NCBI RefSeq assembly: GCF_001039355.2
Contig: NW_019774737.1
Span: 164,683 to 228,682 of the forward strand
Reading direction: 5' to 3'
Origin: Lingula anatina
Taxonomy: Eukaryota; Brachiopoda; Lingulata; Lingulida; Lingulidae
Length of the DNA stretch: 64,000 nucleotides
Positions 11,801-24,811 of this stretch are shown here, in pieces; the stretch's first letter is position 1; each line of letters opens with the position of its first letter. Under the pieces are notes generated by a model. That model did no database searches. It was given only the letters and a program-made list of their open reading frames with translations, and had not been told where the DNA came from. The position numbers and the translations under genes were made by a program.

Positions 11801-13977
11801 CTTGTATTTTCTCTTGCAATTTTGCGCAATAGTGTGGATGTTAACACAGGTTCTGCACTAAGACGACTGCTATTTCACAGTTACTAATTTTGATAAAAGT
11901 GTGCGGTTTGATTAATGTCAGGTAAATTACTGTAGACATGAATAACTTGGTTCATTGCCCACACAAAGTAAATCAATTAGCAGAAGCAAGGGAATCGAAC
12001 TTTTTGCGGATATTCTTTTTTCTTTCAGATATACTCTTAACTGTTAAGGCCATCATTCAGAACACGCATATTATACTTAGCAACATTAAATTTCTCTGCC
12101 TTCACTCATCTCAATATGTTATCCATTCATTTCTTGATTTATTTATTCATTCTTCATTCTAGGTTAGACTATGCCAATAGGTAATGCATTCCAGATCCGT
12201 CTACTCACTTGCTTTGCAGAGATCTGGATTTTCATCGTAGCCGTCTTTGCAGTCCGGGCTCTGATCACATACATATTTCAGTGGAATGCACTCGTCAGAG
12301 CTCTGGCATGGGAATGGCATGTCCTCTCTGTCACATGGATTACCTGCTAGAAATAAATCTGCCATTAAGTTCTAATAGGAAATAAGAGATGGGTCATTAT
12401 TCTTATCAAACCGTCTTAGGTTGATGTTTTTTTTTTTTTTTCGCATTGAACACTTTTTGTCGCCATTTCAAAAATGCATCAATTGACAAATTTTAAAGAT
12501 TATATCCTATGCCGATTTGATAATGATCAATGGCAATAATCAAGTTAAAGGACAGTCCATAAATTAATCAGTCTGCAAGCGACCCGGAAAACACGTCTTG
12601 CATAAACTGTGGAGATATGATTGCCTTGTGTCTGGCTAATTAACGATCAACTGTCAAATTCCCTTGAAGATATTAACATAAATGAATGTTTAAATGTAAA
12701 GCGTGTTTTTTTATTCTTTGACATAATACCTATTTCATATATGTCAAAATATGGCGATGTTGCGAATTGCATGCTAAAACAAGTTCATTTAATTTCAACT
12801 ATTTGCCAGTACATTTTCAATGACGCGAATGAAAAGACAAATTAAGGTAGTTACTGTCAAAAGTAAGTCGTGTAATTCAGTTTGAGAACAATGTACGCCA
12901 AACGCAATAGAATTATAACCCTGGCAAGATAACAAAAGCCATGAGGACGAAGATTACGGATAAATGCAACGACGTGGAAACAATATATATATGTTACTTA
13001 AAGAATATAACTGCTTGGCATGGTTATCGGGTAAAAAATCTTAAATTATTTATGAGAAATGAAAATACATGTATAACGTTGAATCTCCTAAATCAATCGC
13101 TTTTTTAGTTGAAGGTTTGTAAACCGTTGAAAAGCTCTATGCCATATAGTAAGTTAACGTCTGGAACAGTTCTCGAAGGACACATTAAAAGGATTTATTA
13201 AATCTTTGTCGAACTGCGTTTTAATAATACCGTTGATACCGATTATTTTCAGAATTGATAATCAAATCATCGTCCCTCACGTTTTCGGAAAGAAAAGTGC
13301 AACGCTTTGAACGGGATTTCGAAAAAAATGTGCAAATAGGTGTCAGTTTCTTGATATGATAGCACATCAGACTATTCAAAACGTTAAATATCGCCACATA
13401 CTGTGCGTTAACTAGTAAAAACGTAACTTAAATTATTCCTAATCTATTCAAGTACTTTTGTGATTCGGTTTGTAGGTTTCGAAAAATACATAACCACTCC
13501 TAATTTACGCATTTATTTTACAATGCGATGAAGTACTATCTGAAGAAATGAAAGTTTATGCAAGAAGTTGTACAACAAGTAAGTGTTTGAGATAGGCGAA
13601 TCTTCAAATGAACTTATTTAGCCCATGATATGTCAATGGCAACAAAATAGCTAAGTAATGAAAAACGCTTCATGCGCGCACCACCAACAACGACAAAAAT
13701 AATCTAGAAACATTTTTGTGGCGTTATTCTAAAAACGTTGAGATTTTAAAAGTATGTCTTGATCGAATAAGATGTGTACTAATTAAAATCACGAACTATG
13801 TAGGTCCAAAATACAACAATTTTAAATTGCTTGTAAAAAACGGATGAGCGTACCTCCCCCGCGTTTATCGGCGTATATTTTTCCGAGTCTCCCTGTAAGC
13901 CGTGACAGATCCACGCTCATCCCATAACAACAGGCAGCGAAGAGAGGCAGCAGTATTAGTTGATGTTCCTTCTTCAT
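8880..13977 (-). CDS. Secreted neuropeptide precursor with LDLa domain (prohormone-4 / IDLSRF-like)
   Basis: Four coding exons: 13977-13854, 12343-12209, 9471-9361 and 9076-8880. All introns are phase 1 and the joined frame is 188 aa. Residues 1-19 form a signal peptide (MKKEH, a Leu-rich core, AACCYG). The next segment, about 20-37, contains VDLSRL and ends at a dibasic KR (38-39), a prohormone-convertase site. Residues 43-86 are an LDL-receptor class A domain with six cysteines (45, 54, 60, 67, 73, 84), CIPLKYVCD and the acidic DCKDGYDE loop expected to bind calcium. The C-terminal ~100 residues are helical-looking and uncharacterised. Signal peptide, [I/V]DLSR[F/L] peptide, KR and LDLa in this order is the architecture of arthropod prohormone-4/IDLSRF-like precursors, as I remember that family. 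Acceptors are CAG, CAG, TAG and TAG. Exon 1 is preceded by a strong pyrimidine tract and CAG at 13987, so a 5'UTR exon lies upstream. The receptor is not inferable. Confidence 0.87.
12427..12442. repeat. Poly(T) tract in neuropeptide gene intron 1
   Basis: Homopolymer T run in the intron upstream of the LDLa exon. On the minus strand it reads as poly(A), so it is not the acceptor tract. Confidence 0.6.
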
Positions 13978-14672
13978 GACTATGGTCTGAAAAAAAAAAC
14001 AGAAAGAAAAACATTACTATTTCTCTTCTCCAAAGACAAATTGATCAATTATCTTATGAGTCATAACTACAAAGATCCCGTCATGAAAATTCATCAGGAA
14101 TTACTATTTCGTATTGATAAAATGGGGACTATTCTGGACACCCCGCGTCGCTAATTGGATTTCGACGAAATAATTGATGAAATTTGATTGCTGAAAGCAT
14201 GAAGGCTGCCAGTAAACTAACGGAAATACATATATTCATAACCGAATTGTTGGCAATGACATCCACTAATTACCGTTCACTGTGCCTCAACAACTAACAA
14301 TAAAATTGTTTCTCACAATTACATGCGGCATTCGCTTTACATTTTTGTATTAAACTTTACCAAAATAAGAAAACTCAACACAAGAAAAGCGATATTTTCC
14401 TTGTGCCACAAATGGTAAAACAAACTTTCTAATTACCTGTGTTATTTCTATGTCCTAGTACAAAACAATCGCGTAAATACTTTTTCTAAAAATCACAAAG
14501 TCTGTCTTTGGTTGTGCTTTCCAGGAATGAAGTCTCAATTACTTTCCAAAACTTTGGACGTTTCTACTTGGTATGCTGCCTCGGAAGAGAACAGAATTCC
14601 CTGCTATTTAACGTTGCTCCTGGCCCTCTCGCTTATAATTATCATCTAACTGCTGTCGATTGGCCGACACCG

Positions 14673-14680
14673 TTTTTATA
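14673..14680 (-). promoter_or_regulatory. Candidate TATA box for the neuropeptide precursor gene
   Basis: TATAAAAA on the minus strand, about 700 bases upstream of the first coding exon. The 5'UTR must be spliced (acceptor CAG ending at 13987), so a promoter at this distance is plausible. No transcription start can be proved from sequence. Confidence 0.3.
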
Positions 14681-17600
14681 TCGAACGTTTTCTACAGAGG
14701 GTCTCCCACGCTAGTCCGAATGATGTCATCACTTCAGTCGGGGTTGCCATGGTAACGCTACTTTAGTGATCAAAAATCAACCAGGGTTCTATTTCATTTG
14801 ATAAATGAAGAAAATTTAATGGCACCGTTGTGATTGTCGTGGGATTATGTAAAATAGAAAGTTTGAGTGGTCGTTTGGACGCGCAGTTTGTTCCTTTATT
14901 GTGTTTGGTACCACTAGCTATCTCTTCCGGTTAGATCTACACATGATCATGTTGTATGGTTTACAGCAATCCAAGGTTATATCTCGGTAAGTTTGTACAA
15001 AAGTAAACTGCTGCCATGTGATCTACCATGATACCACGTTACACTTAATTTATCCACATAATGTCTAACAACACTTTCATTTACGTGTCTGTTTGTAGGC
15101 TGATCCTTTTCGGTATTTCTGAATAAAATCAATGCCCTTGTGTTGCTCTCTGCAAGTGATCTACGTATCAAAATTAATTTCTGACAGACTCTGGTAGGTG
15201 TAATTGGATTTTGAATTCGGATGTGTCATCTGCACATTGTATTCTGTGAAGAAGATAAGTCGAGTAGCATATCTAGTCAATTTTCAGCAGGGTTGTCTTC
15301 ATGTTCTGTGATGTATGATTAGCATTTAAAGACATTGACGCATGTGATAATGAAGTATTAAGTATCCAGTAGAAAGACGCGGACCTCACTGCCAACTATG
15401 GGCTGCAAGCCGTTAAAGATGACTGAAGTAAGATGTTAGTGTACAAAATCCTCTGGAGAGAGAGATGGAAGTAGAGAGCAGAGATATCAGGACCTAAGGG
15501 GACATAACGACGGATGTCACAGGGGGTTAGTCACGAATATTTGACGGGCAGACCGAAAATGATTAACGCTGCACCAGACGAACTGTTTTAATTTGCAATT
15601 TGGAGCGGCGCACCGATTCACTCCCCAGATTCTGTCTTCTGAACACTATAAGAACGCTACTTTGTTCTCTCCAATTCTGACCAAACCCAGCTCACCTTCT
15701 CCTACAGTGGGGATAACCAACCTACCTTTTGTATGTTTTTGTTTTTCATGAAGCTCTCAGGTTGATGATGTGGAAAAAAATTGAGACAGTACTAACTCAT
15801 AAGAAATGCTGCAATGTCTGCATGAACAATATTGATTTCTTGCAAAAGAAAAAAAATTAAAGCAGGAACAAAATTTTTGTCTCCGAGTAAAACGCATTAA
15901 CGAGGGAAGACAATTGAATTCAAGTCATGTGCGACGTCAAAAACTGCGATCTTTTGCTTTCTACTTGTCCGCCTTTTCCAAGTCGCTCTACACCCTGCAT
16001 TTGATTTTGTGACATCTATTCAATAATGGATTATAGTCAATGGCAACTCATTCGGACATAAAATTTTTGTATCTTCTATGTTAAAAGACAGTGCATAGCA
16101 TTGTTACCCTATTGGTAGCCTATGTAGATCTTTTTTGAAAGTAAATGGCGTCGAACCAAATGAAATGAAATGAAGTGTTGACATTCGCAATGATATGACA
16201 TCCTTAAGGAAACGAGAAATAGTATGTGCAGTATATTGTAATTTTTTTCATATTGAAAACAAGAATAAAATATACAGTAGGAGTCCATGGTGTTTAATTT
16301 GTATAACAGTTATTTGTGTAGTTTCTTCTGGAATGCATATGAGGAACAACGATTTCCCCTGCTGCTACGTAATGGTACGCATAGCGTGTTGCAAAGCTCA
16401 AGCATACATATATATACATATTTTGGTGTGAAATCAAACAATTCCCTGCATGGTGCAAGACAATAAAACACAAATTTCCTCCTTCGCCTCACTTATATGT
16501 TCCGATTTAAACTTATCTGTGTAGTATAAGTATTCGAGTTCCATATATTTCAACTTCAGCACCACGTCTGTCAACCGTATCTTAAAACGCCGCCAGTTAG
16601 AGTTGGATAGGCTCTTTCTCAAGGTACCCAACATTATCTGCAAACACTACAGATACGTATCTTCCTTTCCCTCATGGGAGCCAAACGTTTTTTTTTTTTT
16701 TTTTTTACCATTTGCTTTGGGATTAATAGTGAACGTAAGGACATTCGCGTCGTTTGTGCCTCGGTGTCCTTTTAACGAAGAAGATAATTTTCAGTTTAAG
16801 TGCCCACACAACAATCAATTACTTATATCTTTTTGTAGGTGCCTTTACCCCCTGTAATCAAATAACGTCTTTCATGCTAACTAAGGTTTGTAAAAAATCC
16901 GATAAGCAGCTGTGTTGGGACTTCATAGATGCTATTAGAAAAAGCGGATTAACATTCTAACCTAAAATATTGTGTAGAACCGCTCTACAAAGCTATTTAA
17001 TTCCTCCTGTCAACAATTAGTTCGGTGGGGCTTTTTTTAGTGCAGTGTTTATTCTTTTTGTAAAAACTGTTATACTGATTACAGAAAACAGTGAAAACAG
17101 AGCTTGATTTGCATGAACTATAAAGCAACTTACCTTACAACACAAAGTCCAAATGAAGTGTCCAAATTTTTTTTAAATGTTCTTTGCTCGTGTAATGCTT
17201 CCCACTGATTCAAAATTTGCGTTTTCCTCTACAGTTCTAATCTCGTGAGGCCCGCGCAAGTTGTACCATCTGTATTAATGAGATTCCACAAATTACTATG
17301 TGATAAAACAATGCAAATGCAGCCCCAGCGCTCATTCAATCATTCATTGTCTTCGCCGTTCTTAAATAGCAGCTTTATAAATTGATAACGTGGTCACTTG
17401 AATATTTCAATAGTTAACCTGAAAGCATGAATTTTACGCACGTATAGTAAACACGATCAAACTACGGTGATGTAATATCAATAACACAAACCCAAGGATG
17501 ACATTTATAAGGGGAACATTTCGAGGGAAGTGCTTACTTAAATGGCAAAGTTGCCATGGCAATGCCTTTAAGCAGGTATATTCAAAGTGGCATCTTTATC

Positions 17601-18271
17601 GGTGCTACGACGGAAACCTATACATTATTCAAACGCTCGGGCCGCCGAAAGCCTTAAACGGCTCTCAGCGCTCCTCTAGGGGAAAATGATTAAATATCAT
17701 TTGCATATCTCACCACTACATCAATTCAATTTCACGATTGATTTTCAACTGAAGCAGATATGGGTCTGACCTCAGTGTGTTCTTCACTCGTAGCTTACGA
17801 CACCAAGGTTCAAAAGCAGCTCTCTAGATTAAAGCTTTACCAAACAGGGAACGCTCCTAGGAGACCTCTCAATGGGCCTCGTCATGGAGGACTCGGTCAC
17901 AGGTGTTGGCATTATATAGATTTCACGATGGAAATCGTTTAACGTTATGTGTTACAGAAACATAATGGATTTTTGAGGGGGGAAAAGCCTGCGCCATAAG
18001 CTTCTCGTAATCCTCCTCTGTGCTCTCTGGGAATCAACAATTTAGACATAATGCTATTATTATTGGGGTTAAATGAAGTGGTGGCTATCCTTGCTGCCCA
18101 TATCTGAGCGCCAATCTGGATCAATATATTTACAACTCCTTGTGTAGGCGTTGTACAAGTCACGGAATATGATTATATTATGCTTTAACAGGGAACTACA
18201 CGTATAAGTGATTATTTCAAAATGCGAACACTTGCATGATACAAAAAATATGGGTCGCAAAGTGACTCTGG

Positions 18272-18278
<7 letters not shown>

Positions 18279-18310
<32 letters not shown>
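18279..18310. repeat. (CT)n microsatellite
   Basis: About 16 uninterrupted CT units in non-coding sequence. Confidence 0.95.
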
Positions 18311-18314
<4 letters not shown>

Positions 18315-21300
18315 GGATGTACATGTAGAGGCCTATGTTATTGCGTTTGACGGTACAAACGGCAATTTAAGCCCAATGAATCTAATAACCAGAAGATAAC
18401 GCCCTAGAGATTTACAAACATGTTATCTCATCCATTGAGTCGGCATGGCTTGGCATCCTAAATATATCCAATATGAATCTGGATTTCAAAAGGCATTGTC
18501 CTTTTGGACTGATTTCATCTTAATTTTTCGCAGCTATTTTTATACAAATAAATGTATAATTGACTTTGCAGTGAATAGCTGCTGGATTGTGATATCAGTG
18601 ACTTTAATAAGAAAAAAATAGTTAGCGTTTTTCTTTTCTTTTTCTTTTTTTAATCTATTCATTTATTGCGCCATCTACATAAATTTATTTTGCGTCATGC
18701 TTAGGACCATTTTGGATTCTACGCGCACAATACACTTAAACAATTGGGTTTTCCATGAATCTCTTAGATTGATTGTTCCAATTTAAGATATTCTCTCTTT
18801 TTGTTTTCCTTAATCAAATACACCAAACCCAAGATGCCCGTTTCCTTTGTTTGAATTAATTTGTAAAGGGGTCGTTTACCTTTGGAGTCAGTTCCCCCCG
18901 TCTCTACTATGGGCACTTAGTTTATTTAATGAATAGTATCTTAAACAAAGTTTCGGTACCATTTAGGGTTCGATGCTTACCTCAGTTGGATACAGTTGTA
19001 AGAGAATTTGCATTAAAAGATAACCTCATTTATGATGATATACGGAAGAAAATGCAGAACGCAGTTCTAGGACTGGCCATACAAATCTTTGTTGAAAGAG
19101 AAGAATGCCTCGGAAGCGTGTTCTCTGTATTTGGGAACTTACAAGCCAGCATTCCGCCAAGAAATCAATTATGCTTTACTTGATACAAAATATTTTAAAG
19201 AAATGCAATTTGGCGAAACGCGTTTATTCTTCACTTGTACAACAGTGTTATTTGCATAAGGAAATTAAAATATGGCGGCATTTTGCACTCTCATTCAGTT
19301 ACCCTTTTTCTTGCAGACTGCGTCTGTCAGTTCAAACATATATTCTTCATGCGAAATATATACAATTCACTCTTTCATTTTTGTAAAATGAATCAGCAGA
19401 TTGCAATACTTAAGTTTCTCTGTGCAAACTTTAATTGGTGTGTAGTGCCCTTCTTTTGTTTAGTTTATATTGACAACAAGCAGAGGAGGGGAATATCAAA
19501 CATTGTGTCCCAAAAACATAGTTAATTAATGGAAATCCGTATCGTTTTTTTTCTTCCTTTTTTGTTACCTCCTACACAGTTTTGTCACCTGCATGCAAGG
19601 CAAGTTTGCAGGCAAGCGCAAACTTACCACTGAAATACAAGTATTTATAAAAACAGAATAGGCATTTGGTAAAAAGACATTAGGTTTAGAAACCCGAAAA
19701 CCGGGAGCGCATGAGCGCGTCATTTCGTCCTACGCTGTGATACACGCTTTTATGTAGCCTTGATACGTTTTGGTAAACTTTTAGATCACAAGAATGACCT
19801 ATCGAACAATTTTGCCACTGATACCAAAATCAGTAATATACGAAGGTAATGACCACTTAATGCTGAGTCATTAGAACCATTAGAGTGCGCATAACCATTA
19901 TCAAATCTCCCATATATCTGCTACTCCATCTGAAACATCCGGCCGAAACAATTGATGATCGTTCTGATGAAAAGACAGTTATTTCATTTGTCTTTGTCCC
20001 AACAATGCCCAAAGTGGCGCAAAAATTCCTTAGCTCGGCTATTGACGTATTGTCAGTAATACCTTGCTGCACCATTTCAGTGACATTATGGTGCATTTCA
20101 TCGCTGAGTAGCGTTTTTTTTTTTTTTGCCGTCTTATGCAATTGCCCACTCATTGCAAGCTGTATATCGCCTGTTAGTTACTGTAAAACGATCGCTGCAT
20201 GATTGGTTTACCCTGCCGTTGAAATAGTATCGTTAGTAAAACCAGTATATTCATATCTAATTTTCTTGCAGGACGACCTCTCACATGCAGTATATTCTCT
20301 GTTGAGTCAACAGCAATACCCAGATGGTCATATCGCTGTTATCCCATTGTAATATAGCCGTTGCATTATATTGCCTATAGTGTAACTTAAAAGGAGTGTA
20401 TTTGTTCTAGGAAGAAAGAAACTGGCCGACGGAGAACAGAAAATTATATTTAGTACATATCCCGTTTTTAAATATTTTAAAGCATTTACTGCGTATACGC
20501 GGAGGGATTTCGTGTTATAAAAATTCAAGTTTTGAAAAAGGAGGTCCAATTGTTACAAACTGCTTCTGGGAACTTCAGTGCATCTAAAATGATTGATAGT
20601 GTGTTCATGTTTTGTTTGGGAATACATGAACATTGTCGTGTCAAGTGGTTTCCCAAACTTTATTGTATTATAAGGTAGAGCAGACATTTTATTTTTCTTT
20701 GATGCTAGGAAGAAATAAGACTAGTGATAGCTGTTAACACACAGTAAAGGGGATATACGATCATAGTGTGCGGGATATATAACCAAATATGGCAATCACC
20801 GGTGCAAAATATGCACTTCCAGTGCCAGAAATAAAACCTCAAAAGTCGGAAAATGTCATATCACAGGTTAAAACAAGTATTTAATCAAATGCACGTATTT
20901 CTGTACATTCCCAGACTCTTACTTTTCTCTTTGGACTGATATGACGCTAAGCGTTTGGTTGAAATTCCATTTTTCATGATACTGCTTTATACAATTCACC
21001 AAAGGGTAATCAACAGGCTGCCCCAGGGGGGTCATTACTCTAATCTTTCCACTTACGAAAACCCAAGTAATTTGCTGTAAACATTAACGTCTGAGTCTTC
21101 GTGGAATTAGGACCCCGTAGAGGCTGCATCTGCGGGAGCCATTAAACAATTAGATTTATCAAGACGCATTGACCTAATAGACCCATAGGGCTCTACCTTT
21201 CCAACTCCTGCCTTAAGTTATAAAAACATAAGCTTACTACTTAAGTATAGAGCAGACCAAAACTGTTCGGACATGAAGCTGACATTTTACTCACAAAGCT

Positions 21301-21516
21301 GCTTCATTCCAACTTTCTTTTGAGAATTTATATCTAAATTGGCAATTTCATCATTCACTGACTCAAAAAGTTATTCTTTATAGAGCACGAAAGTGTGACC
21401 AATATTCTGTAGGCACTCTTATACCAAAGCAGAATAACCGTAAAATACTGTTTAAATTGTCAAGAGTTTTTACTTAAGTTCCTTCACGTGTATAAAGAAT
21501 ATTGTTCTGTAACAAA

Positions 21517-21540
21517 TAAGCAAGCAAACAAACAAACAAA

Positions 21541-21571
<31 letters not shown>

Positions 21572-21575
21572 ATAC
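21517..21575. repeat. (CAAA)n / (AAAT)n microsatellite
   Basis: AAAC-type units pass into about ten AAAT units. Similar AAAT arrays occur at 59836-59853 and 61247-61292. Confidence 0.9.
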
Positions 21576-24500
21576 ATACATAGGGCCTAAATAAATAAGT
21601 AAATGCACCCCAGTCAAATGTCAACATAGTTTCAAAGGGAGAGGCAATAACATCGATTTAATTGAAACAGTAATCAAATACCGCGACAAATAAAGGCCCT
21701 CAAGAACCATTAGAGCAAGCAACCTGAAGCAACCATCAACACTCCCATACTCCATTGCCCACTTTATTTGGACAGAAATTCTATTAAAACTAGGTTTCCG
21801 TAAGCGGGCTGAAAAATGACACACAGCCAAATGATTTACAAAAACCTATCCGTTCCTTATCGAAGCAGCTGCGGTACATGGCATTCCTATCTATCACTGA
21901 GAAGATACTTTTGTTTCGATTTCCGTGTTGACGTAGGCCAATTTGTACAACAGGCAAAAAACATTGATATTTTCTCCGAGTCTCTTTTAGGTGTAAATAT
22001 ATATATATATAGCATAACAAACAAGAGTGTTGTGCAAGACACTAAAGGAACTTACCCTATGTTATGTAGGCGACTTGAGTAGTAAAGAAAACTGTTTTTT
22101 TTTATCGTGGTCAGATAATCTTTTGACTAATCGTTAACGTGTCACCGGGGGGTTCGGATTTTTTTGACCGAAGAAGTACGAGTGAAGACGTAGCGGTTTT
22201 TGTGTCATACTGCGTCAAGCGTCTTCATTTGTAACCCCGTTGGTGACATATCGGTTCTTTATCTACTAGTCTTTACAACTAGGAACGAGCATACTGCGCA
22301 TTGTTTACTGGGTCCTACATGTAGTTTCCAACAAACGCTGGCGTAGTGCCAGCAAGATCCATTAGAGAATCGTAGATTTGTTTGATTTGAATGACAGAAC
22401 GCGAGTTCAAGAGGTAAGGATACACCCAAGTAAACTACTATAGTTAAATGATATGCCACAGATCTAATAAAATCCATTGTTTTTTCCCCTATAGATGTTA
22501 GACCTTTGTGCGCTTTGAATTCTCACTATATATTACATAGGATCATCCTGCTACAGCCTGAATTACTTAATACGCCGGCTAATCGGGTGATTAAACCATT
22601 ATTATCGTAATTCGACTTGCTAAGTGAATAATTTATATGATCTGCTAATCAGGTGGATAGCGCACTGTTCAAGTGCGAAAATGAACACATTTGAACACGT
22701 TCGTTTTTAACGGTGATTATGTAAGTGGCGATTCCATTAGCCATTATGGTACGGTTAATCTACAAATGAGCACAAAATCCCCTTCATAAGTTCTGAACCA
22801 TAAGAGTTGTTCATCATTTATAGATGACAAATGGTGTTACATATAGCTAGTGTCATATTTAAATATTTTTTCAACGAATTGTACAGATCCATGCACAGAT
22901 CCATGGGTAATTCAGTTCAAAATTCCCGGATGAAGGTGACTTTATAGATTCGGAATTATTGGAGTGCAATACTTGAAACTTAGCTGTCGAAGAAACTATT
23001 ACACTTACGGAAGATTAGAGGGGGTTTCGCCACAAAGAGTTTTCACGGCGCCTCTCTTTTCATTCTTTCTTTTTTTTTCAAAATGAATTATGTCTACCCA
23101 TTACCCTAATGGAACTAAGTTTGACTGGATGAAAAATGTAGCATCGATCTTAAAGATGGAATTACCTCTTATTTTCTCCTCCAACGCTTTGTTGATTATT
23201 AAAAACCTACTCGAAAACCTACACACATTGTTGAAACCATGTATATGAGGAAGGCAGTCAATATCTGTCCCTTCTTTGTCGTTTGAGGTCTTAGAAATCC
23301 GAGGGATCTTTTGGTGTCCCTCATTGATGCACAGTGCAGTAGTACTTGTGGACTTTCCACGCCTGAAAGTGTGTTCAGTTATTTGACGCTTTGGACGACC
23401 AATTAAGCATACAAGTCGTCCCGCAATTCTGTCACATTATCACTAGTTAACAGCCGTAAAAAAATAAACGTTCGCAATAAAGTGCTAAAAGCACAGGGCT
23501 TCGGAATCCATGAGATCGGTTTTTTTTTTCAAGCATTAATCTATGGAACAGGTGAAAATGTGTTTCATGCATTAACATGATTGTTCCTTGTCGAATTTGG
23601 AAAATTTCCACAATTCTGTCTGTACGTTTCCTGATTAGTTTCCCGAAACGTATATCATTGGCAATGAAAAGGTTCGCGTTGTAATGAAAGACAATGGGAG
23701 CTTTTGAAGGAAACTTTCAATTATCTTAGTGGCCACCGCCATGCTGTATACAATATGTCGCAGTGTCCCACGGGACCTATGCTTTCAAGCCTTCTCCAAC
23801 CAATCTAGCACGTTGATAATTTTCTGTTTGTACAAGCTATGCCCATTATCCCTTCTAGAAAATTACTCATTAAGTTATGGGATCCTCTTAAAATGGACGT
23901 TAGTTAGTGCTACATAGGGCGTGGATATTTATAAGCCCATAAACAATGGCGCACATAGAGGCCTGTCTGTCCCAAGAGGTCGTCTGCCGACACAGTCACT
24001 AGCTTGCAACGCGTGGCGGGAATATAGCAAGACGGGAAATGAGAACTCAAGGGAAACTTCTGCTGCAAACTAATCATTTGATGAATTGAGCGTCATTAAA
24101 TGAATATTTTCTTTGTTCTAACTCAGTACACAATGGAGATTTACCTTTGTTGGTCGAACTGGTTAAACTCCCTTTTCAGACAACAAACGAACTGCAAAAT
24201 CTTCGACGGATTTTTTGACACTTATTTCAAAATTTGACGTGCACTCTTGACCTATTTTTTTTACTTGAATGACTTACACAACAAAGTGTCATGACAGTGT
24301 AGCACAAACACCATATAAGCAGCATAAAGCATCACATAAAACGCCAAACGAACCGTTAACCCACCAATATTAGTTGTTCACCAAAAGATTCACTACTTTG
24401 CAAACAGTCTCTACATATTTAATAACGGAGACACCTTGGCGATATCCATGATTTTTTTATTCAGTGGTAAATCGTGTGTGAATTCAAATTACCCATACCA

Positions 24501-24683
24501 TACCTGAAATGAACTCTCCTTATGTCTTCAGCAATTTCCATACTTTTTGACGTCAATTTTTGATCAAAGAAAGTATTAACAAAATAATTTTCTTAGCTTA
24601 AATTAATCCAGTTATAGATTAAAGCGCAAATTTTGATCAGAGGTGGTAATTTTAGAGCGCATTAAGAACAGTGGACTATGAGC

Positions 24684-24811
24684 TCCGCAGATCAAATATG
24701 GCGACCCACTAATCAAACTTGCCGCTAAATTCAGGATTAGACACTGAATACCTTTCCTGTGGGGATTTCGCAACAAGCATTTAAGTAAGTCGGCCATATT
24801 TGATCCGCGGA
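24684..24811. repeat. Inverted repeat, ~22-bp arms
   Basis: The left arm at 24684-24705 (TCCGCAGATCAAATATGGCG) pairs with the right arm at 24789-24811 (CGGCCATATTTGATCCGCGG). The right arm overlaps a perfect 12-bp palindrome, GATCCGCGGATC. The loop is about 85 bp with no coding potential. Probably a small non-autonomous DNA element or its remnant. Confidence 0.65.

Noticed and set aside
11985-12010. tRNA-like GGAATCGAAC T-loop match
   Set aside because: No acceptor stem, anticodon arm or A/B box arrangement around it.
18929-19525. Consecutive plus-strand open frames of 84-96 codons
   Set aside because: No shared frame, no homology recognised, and AT-rich composition like the flanking non-coding DNA.
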